Shown here in pieces: positions 49,530 to 64,000 of a DNA stretch of 64,000 nt; position 1 is the first letter of the stretch; every line of letters begins with the position of its first letter. Under the pieces are notes generated by a model. The model saw only the letters and a list, made by a program, of their open reading frames with translations, ran no database searches and had not been told where the DNA came from. The position numbers and the translations under genes are program-made. This stretch comes from Saccoglossus kowalevskii (taxonomy: Eukaryota > Hemichordata > Enteropneusta > Harrimaniidae), in the NCBI RefSeq assembly GCF_000003605.2, contig NW_003146281.1, positions 254,589 to 318,588 on the forward strand, read 5' to 3'.

Positions 49530-50268
49530 AATGCAATGAAACCAAACTACGAAACGCACTGAAACCAAACTACGAAACGCATTGCAATCAAACAACGAAA
49601 CGTACTGAAACCAAACTACGAAACGCACTGAAATCAAACTACGAAACACACTAAAATCAAACTACGAAACGCACTGAAATCAAACTACGAAACGCAATGA
49701 AATCAAACTACGAAACGCACTGAAATCAAACTACGAAACGGACTGAAATCAAACTACAAAACGCACTGAAATCAAACTACGAAACGCACTGAAATCAAAC
49801 TACGAAGCGCACTGAAATCAAACTACGAAACGCACTGAAACCAAACTACCAAACGCACTGAAATCAAACTACAAAACGCACTGAAACCAAACTACGAAAC
49901 GCACTGAAATCAAACTACGAAACGCATTGCAATCAAACTACCAAACGCACTGAAATCAAACTACAAAACGCACTGAAATCAAACTACAAAACGCACTGAA
50001 ATCAAACTACTAAACGCACTGAAATCAAACTACAAAACGCAATGAAACCAAACTACGAAACGCACTGAAATCAAACTACGAAACGCATTGCAATCAAACT
50101 ACCAAACGCACTGAAATCAAACTACAAAACGCACTGAAATCAAACTACAAAACGCACTGAAATCAAACTACGAAACGCACTGAAACCAAACTACCAAATG
50201 CACTGAAATCAAACTACAAAACGCACTGAAATCAAACTACGAAACGCACTGAAACAAAAACGTCATGA
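49530..50268 (+). repeat. 23-bp minisatellite, about 32 units
   Basis: The unit is CGAAACGCACTG plus AAATCAAACTA, with CCAAACTA, CAAAACG and ATTGCAATC variants. It starts about 280 bases upstream (on the minus strand) of the DPYQ exon acceptor of paralogue B. Block patterns show that unit clusters were duplicated together. Confidence 0.95.
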
Positions 50269-53200
50269 TATCAAACTTCGAAGCGCGCTCACGTGAAACA
50301 CCCCGTCGCAAAACTGTTAACAAAACTTGAAAGCACTACAAATTCTTGATATTTTAGGGAGTAAAAGGCTTTGCGAATTGCGAGACGAAGCGTTAATCCC
50401 TACTTTGTCGGTTATTTTAGATTGGAACATGGGAAAACCAGTGCATACAATTAAGGTTCATAACTAAAAGTAGTAGTTCGGGCATCCCAAAGTCTTTTCT
50501 TTGGGATTTAAAACGCAAAATCACAAAGAATGTTAGCTACGATCATCCTTACATTCACACCGTCTCGTGTTCGATATGAGTGCCGTTCGATGTATACAAC
50601 TTGAATGCATGTAAAACAGCGTGTTTTGAACTTCCAGTATTCGAAACGCGTGCTCCACGACGACTGTGGGGTTTTAATGTTCTTACTTTTGATAACGAAA
50701 TTGGACTATCAACTTGACCCCCAATTTGTTCAATACAATTAACAATATAATAATCCGACCTGAGATAAATGTAAGGAGTTGAATTATTGACATGTGTGTA
50801 TACTAGTATACACTGCGTCATTTGTCATGCAACTTATTGCAGGTAGCATTGCGTTCAAAGCGTTGACTACCGACTCAGTTTCCCGGCATGCTTCCTTCCG
50901 TAGCTGCTCGAGTTACCGCCACCAATGCAATTGTCATCTCTTTTCCTGATAAACACTCACGGAAAAGTCGATACGGAAACTAGTTTTCCAGTTAGCAAGG
51001 AAACCGGTGACGACTGGGAAAGACGATTTGGGGGCTCCAGTCGTGATTATTGCCGACTACTACACTGCAAAGTCAAGCTCACTTCCATACTAATGTGTCC
51101 TTTCCTCTGATAGAGACGACAAATTGAATATTCAATATTCCTAATCGGCTAGATTCAGTTTGGACCCTTTTTTCATGGGAGATAGTTAAAAAAAAAAAGC
51201 GGCATCGCCACACTGTGATCGGTGCTTTAAACGGAGCAGGTAAACGAAGCATACAGCAACTGTTATCATTAACGCTCCGTGAAGTAAGCGGTCATTAAAA
51301 GGTTTTCTGGAACAATTAATGTTATATTTAATTAGACAATGATTTTGCTAAAACGGCTGAATGTTACAGTCTGGGATGCCGCCGTGCCTTGAGGGTTGAG
51401 TAACTAAATTAAGTTGAAATACGACATAACGATTTCCCATACTGCGCGGCAACTGACTGGTCAAAGCACAGACCCTGCGGGTGGTTTTAATCGCTTACAT
51501 GGACTGGTCACCCAGTCCGCTATATTTATTAGTCGTTTAGTCGCCTTTTAACGAACACCGATTACAATGGTATTTACGTTAATTTTGTTTGCAAACCGTC
51601 GTTTATCCATCTCCCTTGTGTGTTTGCGTCGGGTTTCCAATTACCTCAATTCTCTGCACCGTCTTCGCCGTTTTAGCAACTAGATTCGGTTGTGCTATAT
51701 TGCCGACGGCTTTTTCGCTTTAAGCTAGTTGATGTGCACCAAAATAATCTAATGACGTAGATTCAAGGCACTCACATAGCTCTGTAACACTTCCTCAAAG
51801 TTCTGTCTTGACTTTGAATTTGGCAGATTAATAATACTAATACAATTTTAAACAATTTTACTTTTTTTATGTTCAACAAATATATTTTTTATGGGTGGGA
51901 TGCGATCTCTGTTATTAATCTATGATTTCACCAATCTATGAATCAGGAGTTCGTCGTCCATATTTTTTACGTCACAAAGGTATGATGACACAGTTTGTAC
52001 AAAGTTGGTCATCTGAGGTAGACAAAGTGGTGAGATATTGGCAAGTGGTGAATATTTTCTTTAACTTTAATTGTGGTCTATGCTGCTTCGTTTTCCGGGC
52101 CCTTTGCCATGTTTGGTGTACGCTTGGTGTCCGACGACACTTCCGACATGGCGACACCACGTACGTATTAAATGCGGCTGCCTTTAATCGTTTTTGTGCT
52201 CAATTAACGAAAAAAAGACGAAATAAATGAAATCAACATGACCCAAAACAGCATTGTGAGTCAATTAGTTACGGCAATACGGCTTAATTTCAAGGCTACG
52301 CTTCATAATCAGAAGTAGCTCTCCCCGAGCAAACTAAAATATAATACCAACTATCCGATATCCGATCAGACACCATAATATATTTTGTGCGTTTTACGTC
52401 CATGTAGACAAATTAATTGACAATATTACCATAATAGTATATATTTCAATTACACGTGATCATATTCAAAGTACCTTTAACGGTCGGGATTGACTTATTG
52501 ACTGACAACGACTTTAAACAGTAACCTGACACGTGACTTATAGCAGCCTGTGTTGGGAATGCCCAAATCCAATCAGCATCCCCTGGGGGAGTGGGAATTA
52601 TCTATTGCCGAGAAATAAAGACCGATTGTGCTTTTTTGAAGTCTCAAGCGGGCTACTGAGTATCTGGTTGTCCCATCTCATAGAACTATTGAATTAAGTA
52701 TAAAATCACATTATATCGAAAAGTGATTGTAGGATTTATCTCCGCTACGCTCGATCAACCAGAATAACTGTGTTCGTTTCTCGTACATGTTTGCAGCTAT
52801 CGCAAATACCCCCTCCCTCCGCCGATCGTTCGATGACATTACTCTTCCCGTCAACAGTAGACACGCGGGCGGATAAAATGAGCTATTAACCTCCAAAAAT
52901 CCCCATATTTAGTGTCCATGCTCCTCTTTAATAACACTCATTTGGGATCGCGGCGGGCAGCTGTGAAGGGTACCGTGTTGACCTCATATCCCTCTATACG
53001 GGAGACAACTCCACCGTTAGACGGTGATGACATGATTACGTTTCCGCATCTCCGTCAGAAGGACGACAATTACAGTGATTGTCGCCTTCGGGTGATTTTT
53101 CAAGATATTGTGATGAATGTAATTCACACATAGAGGTGACATCCATCTAGCAAATGATGGAGATTACATCGAACATCATACCCCGTCGTCCACCGTGACT

Positions 53201-56200
53201 TCGGGACTCCGGAAAACGGCCATATTGTTAGTTTAAAGATTACCAAACTTTATAATATGCAACAAACGAGTGGTAATTAAAGGTGGATATCATTATATAT
53301 TGCATATAATGTTTTATATAGCTAAAATTATAATGAAAGAATAATAAAATTAATAATAAAGAATAAAATAAATTATTAGTACATACACTGAATTTAATTT
53401 AGGCTTGGACGGCTTTATATAAAACATATGATCACATGACGGTTTAAAATAACTCGACCAATTACAACGTTTTGGCAGAAAAACACGTATGTTTATACTA
53501 GTAATTGCATAACGGTTAGTTTTACCTTTGACCCTGCTGCCTAAAAATGAAAATGTATATCTGCAAAAAATTAATTGCAAGCGTTTTGAATATATTTAAT
53601 GGAATCTCTGTTCCACGCAAATCCGTCATCAATGGGGGAAAGACGCAGGGAATTATGGGAAAGTGCGTTACCAGGGATCTTCTCTAGCCAGTAAAAACTT
53701 TTTCTGCTGATTTTAATGTAACACGGAGTAAGTTGTTCAAATTTCTGAAACAACTAAGTAAAATTCAAACATAACAAATAATTATGTATAATAGTTGTCT
53801 TAAATGAGATACATTGATCAGTTCCAGATAATTTTAGTTTCGCACTTTTTGTCGTGACATCATAGTTTTGGATGTTCTTTACTTGGTTTGCGGTCATTCA
53901 AAATCAAAATGTACTCAGAGTTGAACCGTACTATTTTTGTTTGAAAGTTGTTCTGCCACAAGAACTTATGCTGTGATCGACATCCAGGTATCTTCCTAAT
54001 CTAAGCTAGTTTACTATTATGTAGAATTGAATCGTTTCCATGGTGATTGACTTGTCGGTCTACAAACGCGTATTTAACATAGTCACATTATTTGTGCCGG
54101 AAAACGGAATATTTCATTTCTATTGATATGCCATTGTTTGGAAGTAATAGTCGTAAAATTAACCCATGGCGGGGGACTCTTCGAAAATCATACTGCGAAA
54201 CTGAAATAGACAACTATTATGAAATGTTACCATGTCGCGTGCTGAGCTACACGCGCCTTGTGATTTCAAGCAGATAGCATTGTTCTGTTGTAGATTTAAA
54301 TCGAAATTATGTAACAAAAAATGTATACTATTAACAGCTACATTATTGGACTCAAACAAAATATTAAAACATAGCAATTGTATGTAAGATGATTCCTGGC
54401 TCTTGATCGCCGACGAAGCAGCAGTTTCCTCGCTCATGTATAATACTAGTACAATAGAACAGAGATCGTCACGTGATGATCGTAGATAGGAACAAGCTGT
54501 CTTCTCAAACTGACGCTTGTTCACATCCGGGTTTCACACCTATTCCGATCGATTACCGTATGCGATATCAAAACACGGAAGTCTTTACAAATTGTTCATC
54601 TGATGTTATTCTTGTTGGGGAATAGGCGTATTTCCTACAGGAAGAATAATTCTCTGGAACGAGGTTGGAGATAGTTGTCTAACTATAAACATCCACCTTC
54701 AAAAGTGGTAATAATCTACTTGGATGTCGTCGAGTTTGGCGTGCTATACTGATAATCCAAATAAGGAAAAATATCCCACATATAGACATTGATGCTTCCC
54801 GAGTAAATTAACCGTAGAGTGATACGGCAAAACTAGATGTTTCCTCGTCAACGCGCGTATCGGTTTCTGAAAAGTGTATCACACTATTTAGGGCGTAATA
54901 TGCCAAAAAAGAGGGAAAGAAAATAATTTGGCCACCGTACCATGATTTTACCATATCAGGACTAGACGCAAATCGTTATTCTGGGTATACACCGATAGTT
55001 CACCGTTCATTGTAAGAAACATATGAAAAACATTATGAACTATTTTTAATATTCAATACAATTATACTATGTGGCTTGTAATCCAATATGGCGGTCATTT
55101 GAATTTATTACAAAATAGTGGAAAAAAAACACAGGAAACACAAATATGCTGGTACATTTTAAACTAGAACGAGAAAAAAAGAAAACAGCTAATTTGCTGA
55201 GATATTTTGGGGAATTTCACAGACATACCAGTCTAATCTGTCCCTAACTGTGTAAATAATTATCATCTAAACACAGCGCCCTCTCTGTCTTGTATAATAA
55301 CGCGAATTATATAGTTTGATTCTAATATAATAGTATATTGTAATATTTAAAATATTTTTTATGCAGTTATTCATTTGCGCCCTATATATTTTAAATTATT
55401 TCGAATGCATGATTCACTTGGTAGAAAAGAGATAATTGGAAAAAAAAATTCTAAGATTTAATGAGGAGAGCAGAATAACTCAAAGTTGAAATGTATGACT
55501 ATCGCATTGCTAAAGCTGTGCATGAGTACGTCACCCCACCCCAAGCGTATTGGCTGATTTAAATGATATCAACCTTTTCAGATGAATCAAATCGTAAATA
55601 TTTTTGAAAAAAATAAACGACGCTATCATATTTTTAGAAATAAATATACAGCTGTTGAAAATAAACTTTAGCAAATCAGATAACTTGTCGTGGAACGAGG
55701 CTAAGGTGAGATGGTTGTCGTGGTTTCTTTCCTGGCTGTTTCCTTTGCTACACTGAGAAGTCGATTTCCTTTCATGTTCGTTTCCCATGTGTCATTTCAT
55801 ACTGCTATCAGTGCTTAGCGATGAAATCAACAAACAATACCCAGTACAACATATGCTATTGAACAACTACCAACTCAATCTACTGATGACGTTATCAACA
55901 CTATCATCATGCATATCAATGCGCAAACACGTGCGCGTCTCTTACACGTCACTTCCGGCATACTCAGAACCAATTCAATGGTAATTAAAATCTACGGGCT
56001 TTAGTTTAGTGAATGAAAAAAAGCTAAAAATCAATGCTCAGTAAAATTGGTGTAAAAAGATTTATATCTTATTGTCAATTTCACTCGTTCCTCATTCTTT
56101 ATTCCATCTTTGGAACTCCGATGCATATCGGGCTCGTTCCAGGATGAATCAGAGCATTTACCCATTGTACCGAAATTCCTGTTTTGCGATTGGGGACGAA

Positions 56201-57832
56201 GATAAGGAAATACACGTCCAGTGCACTGCGCCGAGAATATTAAGTATTTCTTTGTTCACATTCCACGTCGTTTTCTTTCCACGACCAAGCGGAGGTTCAG
56301 CAAAATTAACAACCCTGTTTATCACACAAATGTATAACTCATGTCATACAAACAAATAACATCATGATTGAACTGTTTATCTTAAATGGAAGTGCTTCTC
56401 CATTCTCTCCATAGAAGATACGACACGACGGTTCCCTTGTTATTTCAAAGCGTTGCGAACCCCGAGTATTTCAAATTTATGCCATTTTGAATTTATTGTG
56501 AATATGATGCGAAAAACAGAATATCTATTTTGAATTCAGAGATAATTTTAAAACATATTATACAATTATCACATCCTAATTTGAATATCTGGAGGTGTGA
56601 CGCAATATCCCATAGAATAAGCAACGTATGAAATTTCGTCTTTCACTCTCAGAGTGGGCTAATGTTTGAATGCCACGACTCTTGAATCCATTGTCCTGAG
56701 TGTCAAACTGTCGTTCAACTTGGGTAACCATACAGCGTTCTCAAACAAAATCAAGCGACAATATTCATAAGATTATTGTAATTATTGAGTGGCCTCTTAA
56801 GGATCAGAAATGTCTCCTTCACGAATCTGAAAAACTCTTTATGTTAACACTCATGTCATGCTGTCCATGTTACAACTATCACGTGTATCCTGAAAATACT
56901 GTGTCTAAATCTGTCCAACAAATATAAGTATGATTTTAAATCATATCTATGCACAAATTGCTGTATCAGATGCTAAAACTCCAACACGCCAATAATCACC
57001 ATCAATTTTTAAACAACGCTTTTATTATTACTACGGATTGTTCGGGGTTTACTGACCGACTAACTCGTTGGCGTACTGAAATGGCATAACTTATTAACGA
57101 AAGCAAATGTTTGGAATCATGATTTATAATTGATTTTTCCTACACCGTAGCTTTATTAGTTGACATAGTATTACATGTCGTATTTATGGAAAATTTCCCT
57201 TGTGGTTGGATGGTACATCGCCATAAACATTCCCTATGTGGCGACCCCCCACCGATGGTGACCCCGCCCACCCCCACCGATGGTGACCCTCACCGATGCT
57301 AATTATATTTCAGTACAGTGATGCAACTATTGTGTTTCTTCCAATTATTTGTGTAGTTTATAACAAATCGAGAAGACACCTCATATAATACCTACGACTA
57401 ACACAAAATGATGTAGTTTTATACACTACTACGCGTTATGATCATATCATCTGGGTGCCTACAGCAATACAGTATTCACAATGAAACCACTATCTACCCC
57501 ATCGCTTCTGATATAGTTCCGGTCGCAGACAGAGATATGGTATTGTTATTAAAAGACATTTCTATCAGAAAAATATCAGAATAAGGGGCAACATCCTTCG
57601 TATTTTGTACAAATGAACAGACTCTGATTTTAATTATGATAAGAGACTATTCACATCTGTGGCTGGCATACGCACACTCTATCCAGAATAAGAGTTGAAT
57701 ACCCGGTATCTCAGTATAGTCGTTTTCATTTACCGCAATGTATCATGGGTGAAGGCAAACTGACAGACGAAGGGTAATACATGTAAGTTCAAAATGTATT
57801 AAATGGCCTCGCGAGTCTGGTGCAGATTTGAG

Positions 57833-58018
57833 TACTGTTAATAGGTTAATTATTCACTGGGTATTAATTTTGCTTATTTCGCTGAATGGAAATTTAGCAT
57901 AGAACACATTATCTAAATGATAAAACAGTGAATTTAAAATCCACTGAATATGCCTGAAATCATGGTCACGGTAAATCAGAGAAATTTAAACCCAGTGAAA
58001 ATTAGTCATTTTACAGTA
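57833..58018. mobile_element. MITE with about 35-bp inverted repeats
   Basis: The left end TACTGTTAATAGGTTAATTA and following TTCACTGGGTATTAAT match the reverse complement of the right end (..AACCCAGTGAAAATTAGTC..ACAGTA) with several mismatches. The TACTGT..ACAGTA ends and TA flanks recall the MITE at 21692-21919, though the interiors are unrelated. No coding capacity. Confidence 0.6.
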
Positions 58019-58219
58019 TTTTAATATGTGCAAAATTATTGGTAATTTGCCACCATCTTGACTCGCTGAATTTGTGGGGATCAGTGATGACCCAGTCCCT
58101 AGAAACCCCTAGAAACACGTAAAATGACCGCCATCTTGTCGTTACGTTTAAAAACCCACCTGTGTATTATAGTAAGGCTGTATATGTCTCGTGCAAATAC
58201 AACTATTATAAATTCTTAC

Positions 58220-58288
58220 CTGGTCGAATATGTGAATGCGAGGATTCCATAGTCGGTTTGGGTACTTGTGGAATGGAGGCCTGATAAC
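58220..58288 (-). CDS. ERG: ERG/FLI-type ETS factor paralogue B, linker exon
   Basis: On the minus strand the acceptor TTTCCAG and donor CAG|GTAAGA bound a 69-base exon in phase 1/1. It reads YQASIPQVPKPTMESSHSHI plus RP between split codons, and the last G joins AT of the next exon to make the Asp of DPYQ. It aligns with the A exon at 10583-10648 (shared GY, P..PKP, H.H.RP) and with the FLI1 segment before DPYQ. It is one codon longer than A and diverged at most silent sites. Confidence 0.88.
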
Positions 58289-61176
<2,888 letters not shown>

Positions 61177-61223
61177 CTGTTACTTCCTGGTGAGGATTAT
61201 TGTAGTGATAATAACGAGATTGG
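61177..61223 (-). CDS. Candidate upstream linker exon of paralogue B
   Basis: On the minus strand a T/C-rich tract and CGTAG acceptor precede 47 bases ending in a good donor ACAG|GTAAAT. The frame that ends in phase 1, as needed to join GYQASI, reads SRYYHYNNPHQEVT; the other two frames contain stops. The NNPHQ segment loosely resembles DNPPTPPHK at the matching place in paralogue A. The implied start phase (2) differs from the phase 1 of the corresponding vertebrate intron, so borders may be wrong or the exon spurious. Confidence 0.33.
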
Positions 61224-61337
61224 CTACGAACGAGGATGAAAAAGTGACAGAGTTGATGGCGTACTCAGACAACATGCAACATGACACTGGAAGCAGTATA
61301 CAGTATATTCTAACAAAACATTGCTGTTACATTGAAG

Positions 61338-61364
61338 CAAAGACTATAGAGAAGATAGTCTTTG
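61338..61364. other. Short perfect hairpin
   Basis: CAAAGACTAT and ATAGTCTTTG are perfect 10-base arms around AGAGAAG, with partial pairing continuing outside through TTGAAG. It closely resembles the central hairpin of the MITE at 21692-21919. Confidence 0.45.
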
Positions 61365-62223
61365 ATTGAAGTTACTGTGGACTCTATTGTAACTTCTATA
61401 CTACAACTGGCAATAATGTATTTTATTCACATAGTTAGGGGGTCCTCTCTCCAGGCCATTTTTATGTCAGGTTAATTAGCTCGCATTGGTTTTATTTTCT
61501 AACATCTATAATGTTTTCAGCTGGATATCACCAGGGGAGTGTACTTTCCATAATCTTCTGTATACCCTTAAACCTTAGTAAATACAACTGATTGATATGG
61601 CTTCCATGATCTGCTAGAATTTATAACTGAGAATAATTTTTATATTTAATGGCGAAATATATTAAAATATACTACTGATATTTCACTAATGCGAGGACTA
61701 GGTACCAATAAATAAGGCGCTATATTTTGCGTTGCAATACGCATGTTGTGTGTGCTGGGCTACACTGTTTGTGTTGTGTAACTTTTCTATAGTGTGTGTT
61801 GTGGGTGTGCCGCTGTGCTGTTGTATTTATTGTATTTTGTTGGGTTTACGAATCGTGCTGTTACATGACACTGTGCTCAATTGCATTATGTTGCGATGAG
61901 TTGCGATGCGTTGCGTTTTGTTGCGTGGCGTTGCGTTTCTTTTATTTGCATATCTAAATAATTTTGTGCTTTCTGTTTGAAAATGACTAATTTCACAACA
62001 TCATTTACTGGTCAGTAAACAGCTTTCTATCCAATGAAATCATGTCTTTTTTCTGCGATGCAACATACTCATTTAAATGATTTCCTTTTCTATTGAATTT
62101 GTTTTTCAATAGAATACATATTTGCCCAGAAACGAAAAAACTGAAACGAAATTACTGAATAATCGGGAACTTTTCAAATATATTTTATATCAACTTGTGG
62201 TTTGATGCAACTGATTCATGCTC

Positions 62224-62755
62224 CGGCGTGTTGTATTTCAGGTTTCCAGAATGTTGTATTTCAGGTTTCCAGAGTGTTGTATTTCAGGTTTCCAGAGTGT
62301 TGTATTTCAGGTTTCCGAAGTGTTGTATTTCATGCTTCTAGAGTGTTGTATTTCATGTTTCCGAAGTGTTGTATTTCATATTTCCAGAGTGTTGTATTTC
62401 ATATTTCAAAAGTGTTGTATTTCAGGTTTCCAGAGTGTTGTATTTCATATTTCAAAAGTGTTGTATTTCAGGTTTCCGGCGTGTTGTATTTCAGGTTTCC
62501 AAAGTGTTGTATTTCATGCTTATACGTTCTAGAGTGTTGTATTTTATGTTTCCGAAGTGTTGTATTTCAGGTTACTAGAGTGTTGTATTTCAGGTTTCCG
62601 AAGTGTTGTATTTCAGGTTTCCAGAGTGTTGTAGTTCATATTTCCAGAATGTTGTATTTCATGTTTCAAAAGTGTTGTATTTCAGGTTTCCAGAGTGATG
62701 TATTTCATGTTTCCAAAGTGTTGTATTTCTTGCTTCCATTGCGACATATTTCATG
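62224..62755 (+). repeat. 23-bp minisatellite, about 23 units
   Basis: The unit is GTGTTGTATTTCAGGTTTCC plus AGA, with CATGTTT, CATATTT and CGA variants. All three plus-strand frames lack stops, so a long frame reads through with a 23-residue super-repeat. On the plus strand every GTATTTCAG resembles a splice acceptor. Confidence 0.94.
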
Positions 62756-64000
62756 TTTTCAGATATTTTTTCTTTTTTTGTAATTATTATACATATTAAA
62801 TGTTTCAGTTTTCTGAAATGTATTTTAACGGACTGCCGAACATAAACATATATACGTTACGTGGAGGGGTGCGGGCAGCAAGATAGGGATGCACCAATGG
62901 ACATATTGTGGCGGAGAACAAACGTTATCCCTGAATCATTAAATAAAAGCTTGAGAAAGCACGTCAAAAATGCGATAATAAATCCACCCTTTCTCTCCAA
63001 TATTCAACCCTTATACACATAGAAGAACTTGTTTTATTTAATTCTGTTTGTGTTCAGAGAGAAAAAGAAGGTAGATGTATAAACAAAGTTTTGCTGTAAT
63101 GAAATTTGAAGGAACGCAATCTTCCATCACTGCTTGCTGTGAATATATCACCCCCCCCCCACCCATGACGTATACATGTTTACCAACCTTTTAATATAAA
63201 GCTCGGAATAATTTCTCACAATCGGATTTTCTGCATTTCCCATATCAACTCGCCAAAAGTCATGGTGGCTTACTACTCACAATGCGCCGCGATATCGACT
63301 AACAGAAAGTCATTTCTGTCGTGTCGACTGCAGGGTTACGGTGTCTGACCGACAATATGCGTTGATATCATCCGGAGAAATTCTACACAGCGGGTAATGA
63401 TAGTGTGTGGGGGGAGACGTGAAAGGAGGAACACTCGGAGCTAGTTGAACATATTTCGAAGGACGAAAATTGTCACAAAAGTGGAAATCTTTTTAACAGT
63501 TTCATGGTACGACACACAGGCTCGATGGGGTCGCCATTGACAACAACGAAGTACAATAATGACCGTTATTATGGATATAATATTGTTACCATCGAACGAA
63601 CGTTAAAAATCATATCCCCCGTCGTGGCTTTGACGAAGCGCTTCTGACTTAGCACGATTTATTTCCGACCGGCTTTACACGATTCGTCTGTTTCACCCAC
63701 GATTATACCCGTATAGTGATTAGAGTAGTTGACTTCGCTGAGTGAAGTGGCGCTGTACTGACTGCACGGTTACTAATAAATGCCACGATGCATGTCGATG
63801 TCGATGCTACATAATTTGACTGAAGCGCGTTTTAGCTTGATAACCCTTGGCGCCAGTTGCGACTATTTCTTTAATTTACCATTCACGTTCGATATCCCAA
63901 CCCAACGAAGATTATCTTTGGTGTTAAATGCAATTGTAATAACGTAAAAGAAGAATGAAGTGCGTCGTTACTACCAATAACAATAACATGTAGCGATAAA

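Larger units (their letters stand above)
49248..58219 (-). other. 9-kb intron of paralogue B
   Basis: It contains the 23-bp minisatellite at 49530-50268, a CArG motif CCAAATAAGG at 54757-54766, a short duplicated block with CACCGATGGTGACC near 57250-57295, and a MITE at 57833-58018. No other gene is recognised; an open frame at 51922-52230 matches nothing known. Confidence 0.5.
61224..64000. other. Upstream part of paralogue B intron or 5' region
   Basis: No Pointed-domain exon found. It contains a perfect hairpin at 61338-61364, GTTGCG-rich DNA near 61880-61935, the 23-bp minisatellite at 62224-62755 and a poly-C run near 63150-63160. Confidence 0.4.

Noticed and set aside
49530-50268. CRISPR-like array of about 23-bp repeats
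   Set aside because: Units are directly contiguous without unique spacers, and the window is animal DNA.
51922-52230. 102-codon open frame on the plus strand
   Set aside because: Resembles no family I know, lies in an intron and an antisense frame overlaps it.
54757-54766. Single CArG box CCAAATAAGG
   Set aside because: An isolated match is expected by chance in AT-rich DNA of this length.
62202-62783. 193-codon frame repeating VLYFRFPECCIS
   Set aside because: A 23-bp repeat read in three phases; no start context or other gene signal.

Overview
This window looks like AT-rich, gene-poor genomic DNA from an animal, most likely an invertebrate deuterostome (hemichordate, echinoderm or cephalochordate grade). 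The evidence is short exons with GT-AG splice sites, large introns, many minisatellites, MITE and SINE debris, and two assembly gaps (148 and 50 Ns). The only strongly recognisable protein content is two ETS transcription-factor genes of the ERG/FLI1 subfamily. Their exon layout and intron phases follow vertebrate FLI1/ERG, and their C-termini resemble vertebrate ones. The exact species cannot be read from the sequence.

Layout. At 1460-1630 there is a lone first exon of a RecQ-like helicase with a damaged Walker A motif. Paralogue A (plus strand) has a TATA/Inr/CCAAT promoter near 6063 with a possible alternative first exon (6347-6439). It continues with an uncertain exon (8663-8733), two confident linker exons (10583-10648, 11179-11226) and the terminal ETS exon (18730-19250). 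A 32-bp minisatellite in the presumed 3' UTR (19861-20128) carries eight evenly spaced CArG boxes. The convergent intergenic region (about 20.2-25.5 kb) holds a tRNA-derived SINE, a MITE, an (AAAT)n tract with a gap, another MITE and a pair of CArG boxes. Paralogue B (minus strand) reads from the right: uncertain exon 61223-61177, linker exons 58288-58220 and 49247-49200, then the terminal ETS exon 26029-25512. Its introns are large (the last is 23 kb) and carry most of the minisatellites. No Pointed (PNT) domain exon was found for either gene; these presumably lie outside the window, or transcripts from the 6 kb promoter lack the domain.

How the genes relate. A and B are tail-to-tail paralogues of one ancestral Erg gene. 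Their ETS-domain coding DNA is almost identical: 194 bp without one difference, and 265 of 270 bp identical over the whole tract. The adjacent C-terminal coding sequence, the linker exons and the introns are strongly diverged. That contrast points to gene conversion confined to the DNA-binding domain, with the two proteins free to differ elsewhere.

Other observations are a nine-GGAA ETS-site cluster in a paralogue B intron, a tandem splice acceptor in A, a three-copy MITE family with palindromic 4-bp target duplications, and a stretch of the 24-bp minisatellite that appears twice around the 50-N gap with only CC-to-C losses, probably an assembly artefact. No retrovirus-like or other virus-derived element was recognised.
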